Below are positions 52,411 to 59,486 of a DNA stretch of 59,486 nt, piece by piece; position 1 is the first letter of the stretch, and the number at the start of each line of letters is the position of its first letter. Location: positions 1 through 59,486 of the forward strand of contig NZ_BCQS01000043.1 in NCBI RefSeq assembly GCF_001552195.1. Reading direction: 5' to 3'. The translations under genes and the position numbers were made by a program. This stretch comes from Actinomadura latina NBRC 106108. Its GTDB lineage: Bacteria; Actinomycetota; Actinomycetes; Streptosporangiales; Streptosporangiaceae. Under the pieces are notes generated by a model, which saw only the letters and a list, made by a program, of their open reading frames with translations, had not been told where the DNA came from and did not search any database.

Positions 52411-53978
52411 AGTGTGTAAAGATGATCTTGTTGTTGGTCTGGTTGTCTTTACTGGATGCGGTCTGGGTAGGCGGCGGCGAGTTCGTTGAGGGCTTCGGCC
52501 CATCCGTAGGTTTTCTGGCCTTCGATGAGGCGGGCGGGGTAGCCGGAGCGGGCGCCGTCGCATTGGGCGCGGGCGGCGCGTTCGCGGGCGCGTTTGTCCT
52601 CGATGTTGACGATGGCCAGCCAGAGCAGTTTGACCACGGCGTCGTCGGTGGGGAAGTGCCCGCGGGCTTTGGTGACCTTGCGGAGTTGGTAGTTCAGCGA
52701 CTCGATGCTGTTGGTGGTGTAGAGCAGTCGGCGGACGGCGGGGGTGAAGGCCAGGAACGGGGTGAACCGTTCCCAGGCCGCCTCCCAGACCTTGACGCTC
52801 TGCGGGTAGCGTCTGCCCAGGTCGGTGTCGGCGAACGCGGCCAGGGCGTCCAGGGCGGCGTCGGCGTCGGGCGCGGTGTAGACCTTCTTCAGCTCGGCGG
52901 CGACGGCGGCGCGGTGCTTGCGCGGGACCGGCCGGAGACTGTTGCGGATCAGGTGCACCACACACGATTGGACGATGGTGTGCGGGAACGCCGTGCAGAT
53001 GGCGTTTTCGAACCCGGCGAGCCCGTCGACGCAGGCGATGAGGATGTCGGTGACGCCGCGGTTGCGCAGGTCGGTGACCACCGACCGCCAGAACGCGGCG
53101 CCCTCCCCGACCCCGCGCGGGCCGGCCGGGCCGTCGCCTGCTTTGGGGACCCAGATGCCCAGGACGTGTTTGTCGCCGTCGGTGTCGATCCCGACCGCCA
53201 GGTAGGCGGGCTTGTTGTGCACGACGTGGTTGTCGCGGACCTTGACCATGAGGGCGTCCAGGAACACCACGGGGTAGATCGGGTCGAGGGGGCGGCGCTG
53301 CCAGGTCTTGACCTCCTCCATCACCTGGTCGGTGATGCGCGAGACGGTCTCGGGCGACAGTTGGGTGCCGTACACCTGGTCGAGGTGGTGGATGATGTCG
53401 CGCACCGTCATGCCGTGCGCGTACAGGCTGATGACCATGTCGTCCAGCCCGCCCGACACCCGGCCGGCGCGTTTGGGCACCAGCACCGGCTCGAACGACC
53501 CGGCCCGGTCCCGCGGCACCGCCAACCGGACCGGGCCGACGCCGGTCTGCACCGTCTTGGCGATCTTTCCGTTGCGGGAGTTCCCGGTTCCGTAGCCGTC
53601 GGTGTGGTGCTTGTCGTAGCCGAGATGGGCGGTCAGCTCGGCCTCCAGGGCGCGTTCCAGGACGGCTTTGACCAGGTCGCCGAGCATGGAGCCCTCGCCG
53701 GTCAGGCGCAGACCGCCGGCCTGGTCGCGGGACCGGGCCAGCAGCTCGTCCAGCAGCCGGTCATCGACCAGCTCCCGGATCGGACGACGCTCGTCCTGTG
53801 CGCTGTGGTGCTCGGGCTCGCTCACTTCCGCCACGGTAGCCGGAAGATCGCTTACGGTAGTTGAGGTGGTGCCGTCGACACGGTCGATCACGGACATGAC
53901 GTGTAGTTCTCCCCCCGAAGAACGTGGGCGCTTCACCCACTGATCACTTGCTCCCCAGCAAGATCACTTTCCACACCT
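52411..53978. mobile_element. IS256-family (Mutator-type) insertion sequence
   Basis: Terminal inverted repeats are imperfect: left GTGTGTAAAGATGATCTTG from 52412, right complement GTGTGGAAAGTGATCTTG ending at 53977. They flank one transposase gene. The boundary is approximate. No obvious 8-9 base target duplication is seen, so the exact ends or later rearrangement remain open. Confidence 0.75.
52449..53897 (-). CDS. IS256-family transposase
   Basis: 482 residues. Mutator-type DDE enzyme: LGDLVKAVLERALEAELTAH and the DGYGTGNSRNGKIAKTVQT block lead into the catalytic core. The first Asp is in VVFLDALMVKV, the second in IACVDGLAGFENAI, and the Glu in NSIESLNYQLRKVTKA. The frame is intact, so the element may be active. 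ATG 53897 follows GGAGAAC; ATG 53936 is another possibility. It moves the surrounding IS by cut-and-paste or circle intermediates. Confidence 0.92.
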   Translation of the reverse strand: MSVIDRVDGTTSTTVSDLPATVAEVSEPEHHSAQDERRPIRELVDDRLLDELLARSRDQAGGLRLTGEGSMLGDLVKAVLERALEAELTAHLGYDKHHTDGYGTGNSRNGKIAKTVQTGVGPVRLAVPRDRAGSFEPVLVPKRAGRVSGGLDDMVISLYAHGMTVRDIIHHLDQVYGTQLSPETVSRITDQVMEEVKTWQRRPLDPIYPVVFLDALMVKVRDNHVVHNKPAYLAVGIDTDGDKHVLGIWVPKAGDGPAGPRGVGEGAAFWRSVVTDLRNRGVTDILIACVDGLAGFENAICTAFPHTIVQSCVVHLIRNSLRPVPRKHRAAVAAELKKVYTAPDADAALDALAAFADTDLGRRYPQSVKVWEAAWERFTPFLAFTPAVRRLLYTTNSIESLNYQLRKVTKARGHFPTDDAVVKLLWLAIVNIEDKRARERAARAQCDGARSGYPARLIEGQKTYGWAEALNELAAAYPDRIQ

Positions 53979-54224
53979 GAGGGAATACCCCCACTTGTTT
54001 CCGGCCGCCAGCGGGACTTGCCGCGGTCCTAACTGCGAGTCCTTGGGGTCGGCGGCCTGAGTCTTCGCCTTGATGGGCAACCTGTACGCGCGGCCACTTC
54101 TCGCATCCGACCGTCGGGATGCCAGGTTGGCTCGTCGTTCGGATGGCAGCGGCAGGACCACGGGACAAGGTGCGCCGACTCTTGGTGTGCGGGTCGGCGC
54201 ATCGCGCCTTCGGTGGGTGGCTGG
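53979..54224. other. Region beside IS256, possible interrupted gene
   Basis: On the minus strand a frame from 54161 reads YRLPIKAKTQAADPKDSQLG and continues up to the IS boundary, where it stops inside the right repeat. This could be the 5' part of a gene cut by the insertion. No family recognised. Confidence 0.25.
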
Positions 54225-54857
54225 TTATAGCCGGTCGAGGAGGTCCTTCTTCTTGGCTTCGAATTCTTCGTTGGTGACGACGCCGGCGTCCCGAAGCTCG
54301 CCGAGCTGTTTGAGCAGCCTCATGACTTCATCTGGATTGGTGGCCTGGATTGCGGGGGTCGTCTGCAGGTTGCTCGGCTGCGGGAGCGCTGGCGGTTGTG
54401 CGAACCCGCCGGTGTCGGGGCCGCCTGCGGGCTGCGGGAGGGGGCCGGTGTGCTGGAACCGGTGGGTGCCCAGATCCCGCTGCTCATCGAGCTGCCGCTG
54501 ATGCACCGCCGCGCGCACGTGGTGGACGGTCTGATTGATCAGATCCCGGACCTGGGCGGGTTCCACGATCGAGTCGAGCACCGCGGTCTCCCTCGGGCTG
54601 CCCGGCCGGACGATGTGCACCAGGACGTTCCCGACCTTCTGTGTCTTCTGCAGCAGGGTCTGCGAGACGTCCACGTCCTGGATGTTGATCAGCGGTATCT
54701 GCTCCTGCCTGGTCCCGGAGATGCCCCCGGTCTCGAAGTACAGGTAGTGGGTGGTGAGCCGGTAGTGCAGCGTGAACCGCCCGCCTGTGGCGCGCGCGGT
54801 GACGTTACGCGACTCGCCTTCCCAGATGATCTGTTCCTGACCAGAGTGGACCGTCAT
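54225..54857 (-). CDS. PH-like plus SHOCT domain protein
   Basis: 210 residues. The N-terminal 100 residues form a bacterial PH-like beta-sandwich (LHYRLTTHYLYFETGGISGT, QEQIPLINIQDVDVSQTLLQ). A Gln/Pro-rich linker follows, then a C-terminal SHOCT motif (LLKQLGELRDAGVVTNEEFE, KKKDLLDRL). SHOCT domains are short and often found at the ends of membrane or scaffold proteins of phage and islands. No catalytic residues seen. ATG 54857 opens MTVHSGQEQIIW. Likely an interaction module; function unknown. Confidence 0.78.
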   Translation of the reverse strand: MTVHSGQEQIIWEGESRNVTARATGGRFTLHYRLTTHYLYFETGGISGTRQEQIPLINIQDVDVSQTLLQKTQKVGNVLVHIVRPGSPRETAVLDSIVEPAQVRDLINQTVHHVRAAVHQRQLDEQRDLGTHRFQHTGPLPQPAGGPDTGGFAQPPALPQPSNLQTTPAIQATNPDEVMRLLKQLGELRDAGVVTNEEFEAKKKDLLDRL

Positions 54858-55320
54858 CGGCTACCTGTTCGTACGCGCGCCCGTGCGGGCGAAGTTGGTG
54901 CTGGCGACTGTCAGACGCGCTCCACCCCTGCCGAGTTGACGTAACGACCAAGTCAGGCCACATCTGCCGCGTCGCCGAGGCGTCGGCCGATGCCGCACCG
55001 CGGCCTCTCGGTCGTTCAAGATCCACGCCCGTGGGTCCACCATCCGATACGTCCGATTCTCACCGCTCCGGCCACCCGTCGGCCAAATCGCCCAAATGCC
55101 CCTGGGAGCTGTGCGGTCCAGCCAGCCGGACTCAACACGGAGTTCAGTTGGAAGTTCCCAGCTGAGTCCTCTCGGCGGCATGAGAGTAGGTTGCGGCGCT
55201 CTTCAGGCTCGCGGGAGGGGGCGCAGGAGCGAACGTGCACTCTCTGCGGTGCTGGGGAGATGCCAATAACCGGCTTCATGCCGTTGTCCAGTAGCGGTCA
55301 GCACCTGGCGTACGCAAGCG
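54858..55320. other. Intergenic region before the KAP-like gene
   Basis: 463 bases without a convincing gene. Open frames on both strands have no family pattern. It presumably holds promoters for the PH-SHOCT gene (minus) and the KAP-like gene (plus), but I see no clear elements. Confidence 0.4.
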
Positions 55321-57615
55321 GTGTCGTCTAAGTCAATGAAGGTGGAAGAGCTTACGTGGTACCAGCAGCGCCTCACAGAGGCGGTACGGTCCGTTCTGCG
55401 TGCGGAAGAAATGCAAGTCGCCATGGTGAACACGCGAATCACTGAAGGCCAACTGGTTGAAGCGGCCGTGGACGAGGCTCCCAAGCTCATCTGTAGCGAA
55501 ACGTTGATCTTCATCGGGCACATTTCCTGGCGGGAAGTCATCGCGTCAGTCACGGAAAGCCGTGCAGCCTTCGCGCGGACAGTGTGGGTGCAGACAATAT
55601 GGGCAAAGCCGAAACGCCCGTTCATTCCGGTCCTATGGGTCATGTTAGTAGTGATTGCATGTATGGTGCTGATTGGATGGGCCGTCATAGCAAGTGCTGC
55701 GGTCGCCCTGGCTCTCGCATCATTGACAACCGGAATACTGCAGGCTGCTCCCCGCTGGTGGCTTATGGATCCCGCCTCGCAGCCGATATTTCAACAACAG
55801 GTTTTGGCGCCATTCTTGCGCGAGCAGATTAACCTGGTCGCGAACGGATCCGAATATAGGCGGTACTTTCTCGTCACGAGCGTGCCGAGCTTGTCGGACC
55901 TGTCTGGTCGTGAGCAAATTGCTTCGACCGTTGCCGCGGAGCGCCTTACCAAGGTTGCTAATGCCATGCTGACAGGCAGCATAGCTCTCTCTGGCCCTCG
56001 TGGTGCGGGTAAGACTACTCTCCTGAGAGGCTTCTGTGACAGTCAATTTGCCATTCCTAATGTTCCCGAGTTGAGGGTGCTCGTGTCGGCCCCAGTGGTG
56101 TACGACGTTCGCGACTTCGTTGTGCACCTATACAAGCAACTCTGCCTCGCAGTAACAAGGAGTAGAGCAGGGAAAACGGACGGGGTGAGAAATAAAAGTT
56201 TGCGGCGGAGTCGGCTCTATATCGCGTTTGCCGCAGTACTGCTCGCGGCGGGTTTGGCTCTGGTCTCAGGTTGGCTTGCTCAGCGGGCTAGCCCTGCGCA
56301 ACTCACGCAGGCTGCCTACCTCCTGCTCGGTGGTGTCTTGACGGCCCTGGCCGTTATGTCGGTGGTTTGGCGTCGTTCTGTGTGGTTTGCTGACACTAGG
56401 CTGAACGAAACCCGCTTCCGGCGCAGGGTGGCCACTCTGCTGTACGCAATCGTTGCGGCCTCAGGTATGGCTCTGGTCGCCTGGACCTTGGTGGAGCAAC
56501 CACAACGAATCGTACTGCCGAGTACTGAGTTGCTCATGTTGGCGGGCGGCGTGTCGCTGATCGTAAGCGGAAGTGCACTGCTTTCTATTCGTGCACGTCC
56601 CGAGGTGCGGAAACGCTTTGCTCCATTTGAGGAAGAAGCGCGACGGAATCTGCAGCAGTTGGAGTTCCTGCAGACATTCACTACCGGACATTCAGGAGCC
56701 TTAACCGTTCCAGGAGGTGTGCAGCTCGGCAGGACGGTCAGTAAACAACTAGCCCAACAAACGCTTTCGCTTCCGGAAATCGTGGATCAGTACCGTGAAT
56801 TTGCATCCAAGGCTGGTAAGTGGTGGCGCACGCAGCATGGTGGTGTGGGGAAGCTTGTCATTGGGATAGACGAACTCGACAAAATCAGCGACGTGTCGTC
56901 TGCGGAACGATTCATCAACGACGTCAAGGCCGTCTTCGGGACGCCCAATTGCCTTTATCTTGTGTCCATCTCTGACGAAGCTCTGCTCGGCTTCCAGCAG
57001 CGATCGCCGGCGCTGCGCGCAGTTTTCGACACTGCCTTCGATGAGATGGTCCGTGTGGAGCGCCTCAGTCTGTCTGATGTTCGCGACCTACTACGCCGAC
57101 GGGTGGCGGGAATCTCCGACCCATTCATTACTCTGTGTCACGTACTCTCCGGCGGGCTACCGCGCGATGTCTTGCGCACGGCTCGCGCGTTGGTCGAGAC
57201 ACGCTCGGGCGAGCGAGCCGACATCACCGATATGACTCAGGCACTGATCACACGTGAGTTGTTGCTTATCAAGCAGGCACTGCTCCGTGACATCACGGGT
57301 GATGCGAGTGCCCCCAACCGTCAGCGACTCCTCAAAGACCTGGTTAGCGAGAGCTGGCCGAGGGATCTGATGAAGGCTGCAGAAGAGTATGCACGAATAA
57401 ACGGCGACCCGACATCGCGCTGGCTGTCTGTCATCCTGTATTACTTGGCGACGGTGGCCGAAACATTCGGTCCCGACCTGAACCACGCGATCGAGCAACC
57501 GGAGGAAACTGATCTACTGGCGCGCGCCCGTGCCACACTCGCAATCGACAGCGAGATTGCCTCAGAACTGATATCACGTTTTCGTGATGAGTGGGGTATG
57601 GCTCGCCCAATTTAG
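55321..57615 (+). CDS. KAP-like membrane P-loop NTPase
   Basis: 764 residues. Walker A is GPRGAGKTTLL (225-235) and Walker B LVIGIDELD (512-520). Between them lie membrane segments at about 300-320, 330-350, 371-391 and 403-424, with two more upstream at 101-142. Insertion of membrane helices inside the P-loop domain is the mark of KAP-family NTPases. The codon use is unlike the rest: TTA, ATA and AAT codons are frequent, and the gene is visibly AT-richer, suggesting transfer. GTG 55321 or ATG 55336 could be the start; neither has a good ribosome site. Related proteins occur in defence loci. Confidence 0.8.
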   Translation: MSSKSMKVEELTWYQQRLTEAVRSVLRAEEMQVAMVNTRITEGQLVEAAVDEAPKLICSETLIFIGHISWREVIASVTESRAAFARTVWVQTIWAKPKRPFIPVLWVMLVVIACMVLIGWAVIASAAVALALASLTTGILQAAPRWWLMDPASQPIFQQQVLAPFLREQINLVANGSEYRRYFLVTSVPSLSDLSGREQIASTVAAERLTKVANAMLTGSIALSGPRGAGKTTLLRGFCDSQFAIPNVPELRVLVSAPVVYDVRDFVVHLYKQLCLAVTRSRAGKTDGVRNKSLRRSRLYIAFAAVLLAAGLALVSGWLAQRASPAQLTQAAYLLLGGVLTALAVMSVVWRRSVWFADTRLNETRFRRRVATLLYAIVAASGMALVAWTLVEQPQRIVLPSTELLMLAGGVSLIVSGSALLSIRARPEVRKRFAPFEEEARRNLQQLEFLQTFTTGHSGALTVPGGVQLGRTVSKQLAQQTLSLPEIVDQYREFASKAGKWWRTQHGGVGKLVIGIDELDKISDVSSAERFINDVKAVFGTPNCLYLVSISDEALLGFQQRSPALRAVFDTAFDEMVRVERLSLSDVRDLLRRRVAGISDPFITLCHVLSGGLPRDVLRTARALVETRSGERADITDMTQALITRELLLIKQALLRDITGDASAPNRQRLLKDLVSESWPRDLMKAAEEYARINGDPTSRWLSVILYYLATVAETFGPDLNHAIEQPEETDLLARARATLAIDSEIASELISRFRDEWGMARPI

Positions 57616-57778
57616 CTATTGGCCTCGGGATAGAGGCACGGCCCCCACCGTCCAGGTCAAGTGGGACAAGGGCCTGCCGCACCTCTTCCTCAGATCCTCG
57701 TCCGCCGAAGAGCACCTGCTTCGGCACGTTCTTGCGCGACTCAAGAGAACCGAGACCATCCACGAGGAAGTCGAATGA
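57584..57778 (+). CDS. Small overlapping ORF after the KAP-like gene
   Basis: 64 residues from ATG 57584, overlapping the KAP-like 3' end in another frame. The second half (VQVKWDKGLPHLFLRSSSAE, then LARLKRTETIHEEVE) has a protein-like composition. No family recognised and no ribosome site is evident. It may be a true small partner, a truncated gene end, or chance. Confidence 0.3.
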   Translation: MMSGVWLAQFSYWPRDRGTAPTVQVKWDKGLPHLFLRSSSAEEHLLRHVLARLKRTETIHEEVE

Positions 57779-57858
57779 CGACGCCTTCCTCCGGCACCTC
57801 GTGCCGCGGCGTATCGCCCGCTTATCGGCAGACCAGCGCGTTCCGGCTGCGCCGTGGT

Positions 57859-58784
57859 TCAGGTGCCGGAGGCCATGTAGGCGGCGAGGATGTAGTTGGG
57901 GTGGCGGTCGAGGTTGTTGCGGGCTCGGTCGTAGCGCATGGTGGTGCGCGGGTCTGCGTGGCGTGCGGCGATTTGTACGTCACGGAGGTCGACTCCGGCG
58001 TCGAGCATGGTGGTCACGAAGGTGTGGCGGAGCATGTGCGGGTGCATCCGCGGTAACCGGACAACGGCTTGGGCCGCGAGCTGGCGCAGGCGGCGGGTGG
58101 CGGCGTGCCGATCCATCCGGGCCCCGCGCGTGTTGAGCAGGATCGGTCCGGCCGTTCGGTCCCGATGGCGCGGTCGATGGCTCTGCCGACTGCCGGCGGG
58201 AGGGGGATCAGTACGATCCGGGTGCCCTTGCCGACGACGCGGAGGACCCGGTGGCCGTGTTCTTCGCCTAGGTCGTCGATGTCGGTGCTGGTGGCTTCGA
58301 AGATCCGCAGCCCGAGTAGCCCGAGCATCGCCACCAACGCGAAATCGTTGGCGTTGGATGAGGCCCGTGCGGCTGATAACAGGGCCTCGAACTGCAGATG
58401 TGACAACCCGAGGGTGGGGGATTCGGGTGGGACGTTGGGGCGGCGGACGTGGTCGGCGGGCGAGTGCTCGAGAATCCCGTCGATCACGCAGGTGCGGTAG
58501 AAGCCGGCCACCACCGACAGCCGCCGGGACACGGTCGAGGGCCGGAACCGGCGGACCTCCTGCAGCCACCGCACGTACATCTCCACATGCGCACGCCGTA
58601 CCGCCAAGGGCTCCAGGCGCCGTTCGGCGCACCAGGCCAGGTAGATCCGCAGATCCGACTCGGTGTGCATGCGCGAGTCACCCTTGTACCGGCCCAGGTA
58701 GGCGAGTGTCGCCAACCGAAGCACGTTCTTACCGGCGGTCCCGGAGCCGGGCGCCGCTCCCAGAAGCTCATCGAACGAAGTCAT
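57859..58784 (-). pseudogene. Tyrosine recombinase/integrase, frameshifted
   Basis: The N-terminal part (MTSFDELLGAAPG, LATLAYLGRYKGDSRMHTES and the core-binding helices) and the first catalytic segment LLGLRIFEATSTDIDDL are in one frame. The C-terminal catalytic part HPHMLRHTFVTTMLDAGVDL, then AARHADPRTTMRYDRARNNL with the Arg, His and Tyr nucleophile, is in another. The switch lies near 58150-58160, so no continuous protein is made unless the frameshift is programmed or a sequencing error. ATG 58784 is the likely start. Such integrases excise or insert islands at tRNA genes. Confidence 0.82.
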
Positions 58785-59105
58785 ACCTGCGACGCTGCGC
58801 CCGCATCGGGCGCAAGACCAGCACCGCACGCGGCATGAGAGTGCGTCCTTGCGTCAGAGACCAGCTTGGAAGTCTGTTCCGAGTATCAGGCCGCCCCAGG
58901 CATACCCTGCCGGGCCCGTTGCCTCACAGCCGAAAACCGCCAGAACATCACAGATGTCACCAAACTTGGGCACCTCAGGCACCCTCGTCGCGTACGACCG
59001 GCGGCACTATGCGCTGGGGTCGTTCCTTCACTGCTGCCGCTTTGGTGACGTCGTCGCAAGTCAGAGCGGTTATCGGATGTCGGTGGCGGCTGACATGCTG
59101 CTGCC
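58785..59105. other. Intergenic region between integrase and nuclease genes
   Basis: 321 bases, divergent between the integrase start (minus) and the nuclease gene (plus). No gene, attachment site or RNA is apparent. No duplicate of the tRNA-Gly 3' end was found here. Confidence 0.4.
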
Positions 59106-59486
59106 ATGGCTAATCGTGTGGAGTGGACGCGTCTGGAGGGCAACGACGTCGAGGCCGTGGTCGCGATGCTTGTCAACCGTGAGCGGGTTGATTCGGTGCG
59201 GATCACTCCGTCCAAGGGCGATGGAGGTGTCGACATCCTCGACCGCGGCGCCGGCCCGGACGGCTCCGACGTCGTCTACCAGGTGAAGAGGTTTACCGAA
59301 CCCCTGTCGACTAAGCAGAAGAACGATGTCGAGGATTCACTGGAACGGCTCAAGTCCGATCCGCGTTGGGAGAGCCTCACCGTAGTGAACTGGTACTTGG
59401 TCACCCCCTGGGATCCCACACCGGAGGCGGATGCCTGGCTGCAGGAACTGGGAGCCGAGCATGGCGTGACCGCGATCTGGCGGGGG
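59106..59486 (+). CDS. Mrr-like PD-(D/E)XK nuclease (5' part only)
   Basis: The first 127 residues lie in the window; the rest is beyond the edge. It opens MANRVEWTRLEGNDVEAVVA. The nuclease-like core reads ITPSKGDGGVDILDRGAGPD and then DVVYQVKRFTEPLSTKQ, where the Asp and the QVK match the D...(E/Q)xK catalytic site of Mrr-type restriction endonucleases. A helix and LTVVNWYLVTPWDPTPEADA follow. Likely a defence nuclease or a larger protein with this N-terminal module. ATG 59106 has no strong ribosome site. Confidence 0.68.
   Translation, partial: MANRVEWTRLEGNDVEAVVAMLVNRERVDSVRITPSKGDGGVDILDRGAGPDGSDVVYQVKRFTEPLSTKQKNDVEDSLERLKSDPRWESLTVVNWYLVTPWDPTPEADAWLQELGAEHGVTAIWRG

Noticed and set aside
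52038..53864. 608-codon plus-strand frame opposite the IS256 transposase
   Set aside because: Shadow of the transposase gene; the DDE motifs are only on the minus strand.
54861..55181. Minus-strand 106-codon frame before the KAP-like gene
   Set aside because: No family pattern or ribosome site; composition fits noncoding high-GC sequence.
55175..58842. 13-base direct repeat GCGGCATGAGAGT at 55175 and 58830, considered as att sites
   Set aside because: A 13-base match is expected by chance in a window this size, and neither copy is next to the tRNA or at the integrase end.

Overview
This window is GC-rich actinobacterial chromosome with GTG and TTG starts alongside ATG. It carries many actinomycete hallmarks: HspR, a SARP-type regulator, a DUF5753/DUF397 pair, a DUF3151 protein, and an LPMO with a CBM5/12-like tail. 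A filamentous, non-mycobacterial lineage, possibly Thermomonosporaceae or another Streptosporangiales family, is my inference from gene content only.

Layout. At 1-16 kb lie core metabolism genes: murA (cut by the left edge), the purD-purB-MOSC run, corA behind a short Pro-rich leader ORF, a Crp/Fnr regulator divergent from a secreted hemerythrin, a GDPD phosphodiesterase, purA, DUF3151, GNAT, HxlR, fba, a DedA membrane protein and pyrE. At 16-24.7 kb are a TPR protein, an NYN nuclease, a PhoD-like phosphatase, an epimerase, a compact four-gene roadblock/PATAN operon, and an LPMO translationally coupled to a DUF305 lipoprotein. At 24.8-31.8 kb the heat-shock genes dnaK-grpE-dnaJ-hspR-clpB form one run behind a HAIR operator. 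At 31.9-35.8 kb is a small accessory patch: DUF5753/DUF397, VanZ, and decayed tnpB, hypothetical and DUF3800 genes. At 35.9-51.8 kb are an ECF sigma factor with a CU044_5270 protein, 3-hydroxyacyl-CoA dehydrogenase, a DUF1326-DUF2182 pair, a large Fe-S oxidoreductase, a SARP fused to a membrane/HhH module, a lipoprotein, a ZIP transporter, the proVWX osmoprotectant importer and dcd.

The gene order around dnaK, purA, DUF3151, fba, DedA, pyrE, clpB, the Fe-S oxidoreductase, dcd and tRNA-Gly echoes the Rv0320-Rv0384 region of Mycobacterium tuberculosis as I remember it. The core is therefore probably old conserved neighbourhood with insertions. Just after tRNA-Gly(CCC) at 51.9 kb the character changes. 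An IS256-type element, a PH-SHOCT protein, a visibly AT-richer KAP-like membrane NTPase, a frameshifted tyrosine integrase and the start of an Mrr-like PD-(D/E)XK nuclease follow. This reads as an accessory, possibly defence-related, island.

Most interesting candidates: the GTPase-less roadblock/PATAN operon (21.3-23.2 kb); the KAP NTPase and nuclease in the island; the Pro-rich leader and hairpin before corA; the LPMO-DUF305 coupling; the SARP-HhH fusion; and three matching palindromes around the HxlR regulator. All calls are by eye. No database search was run.
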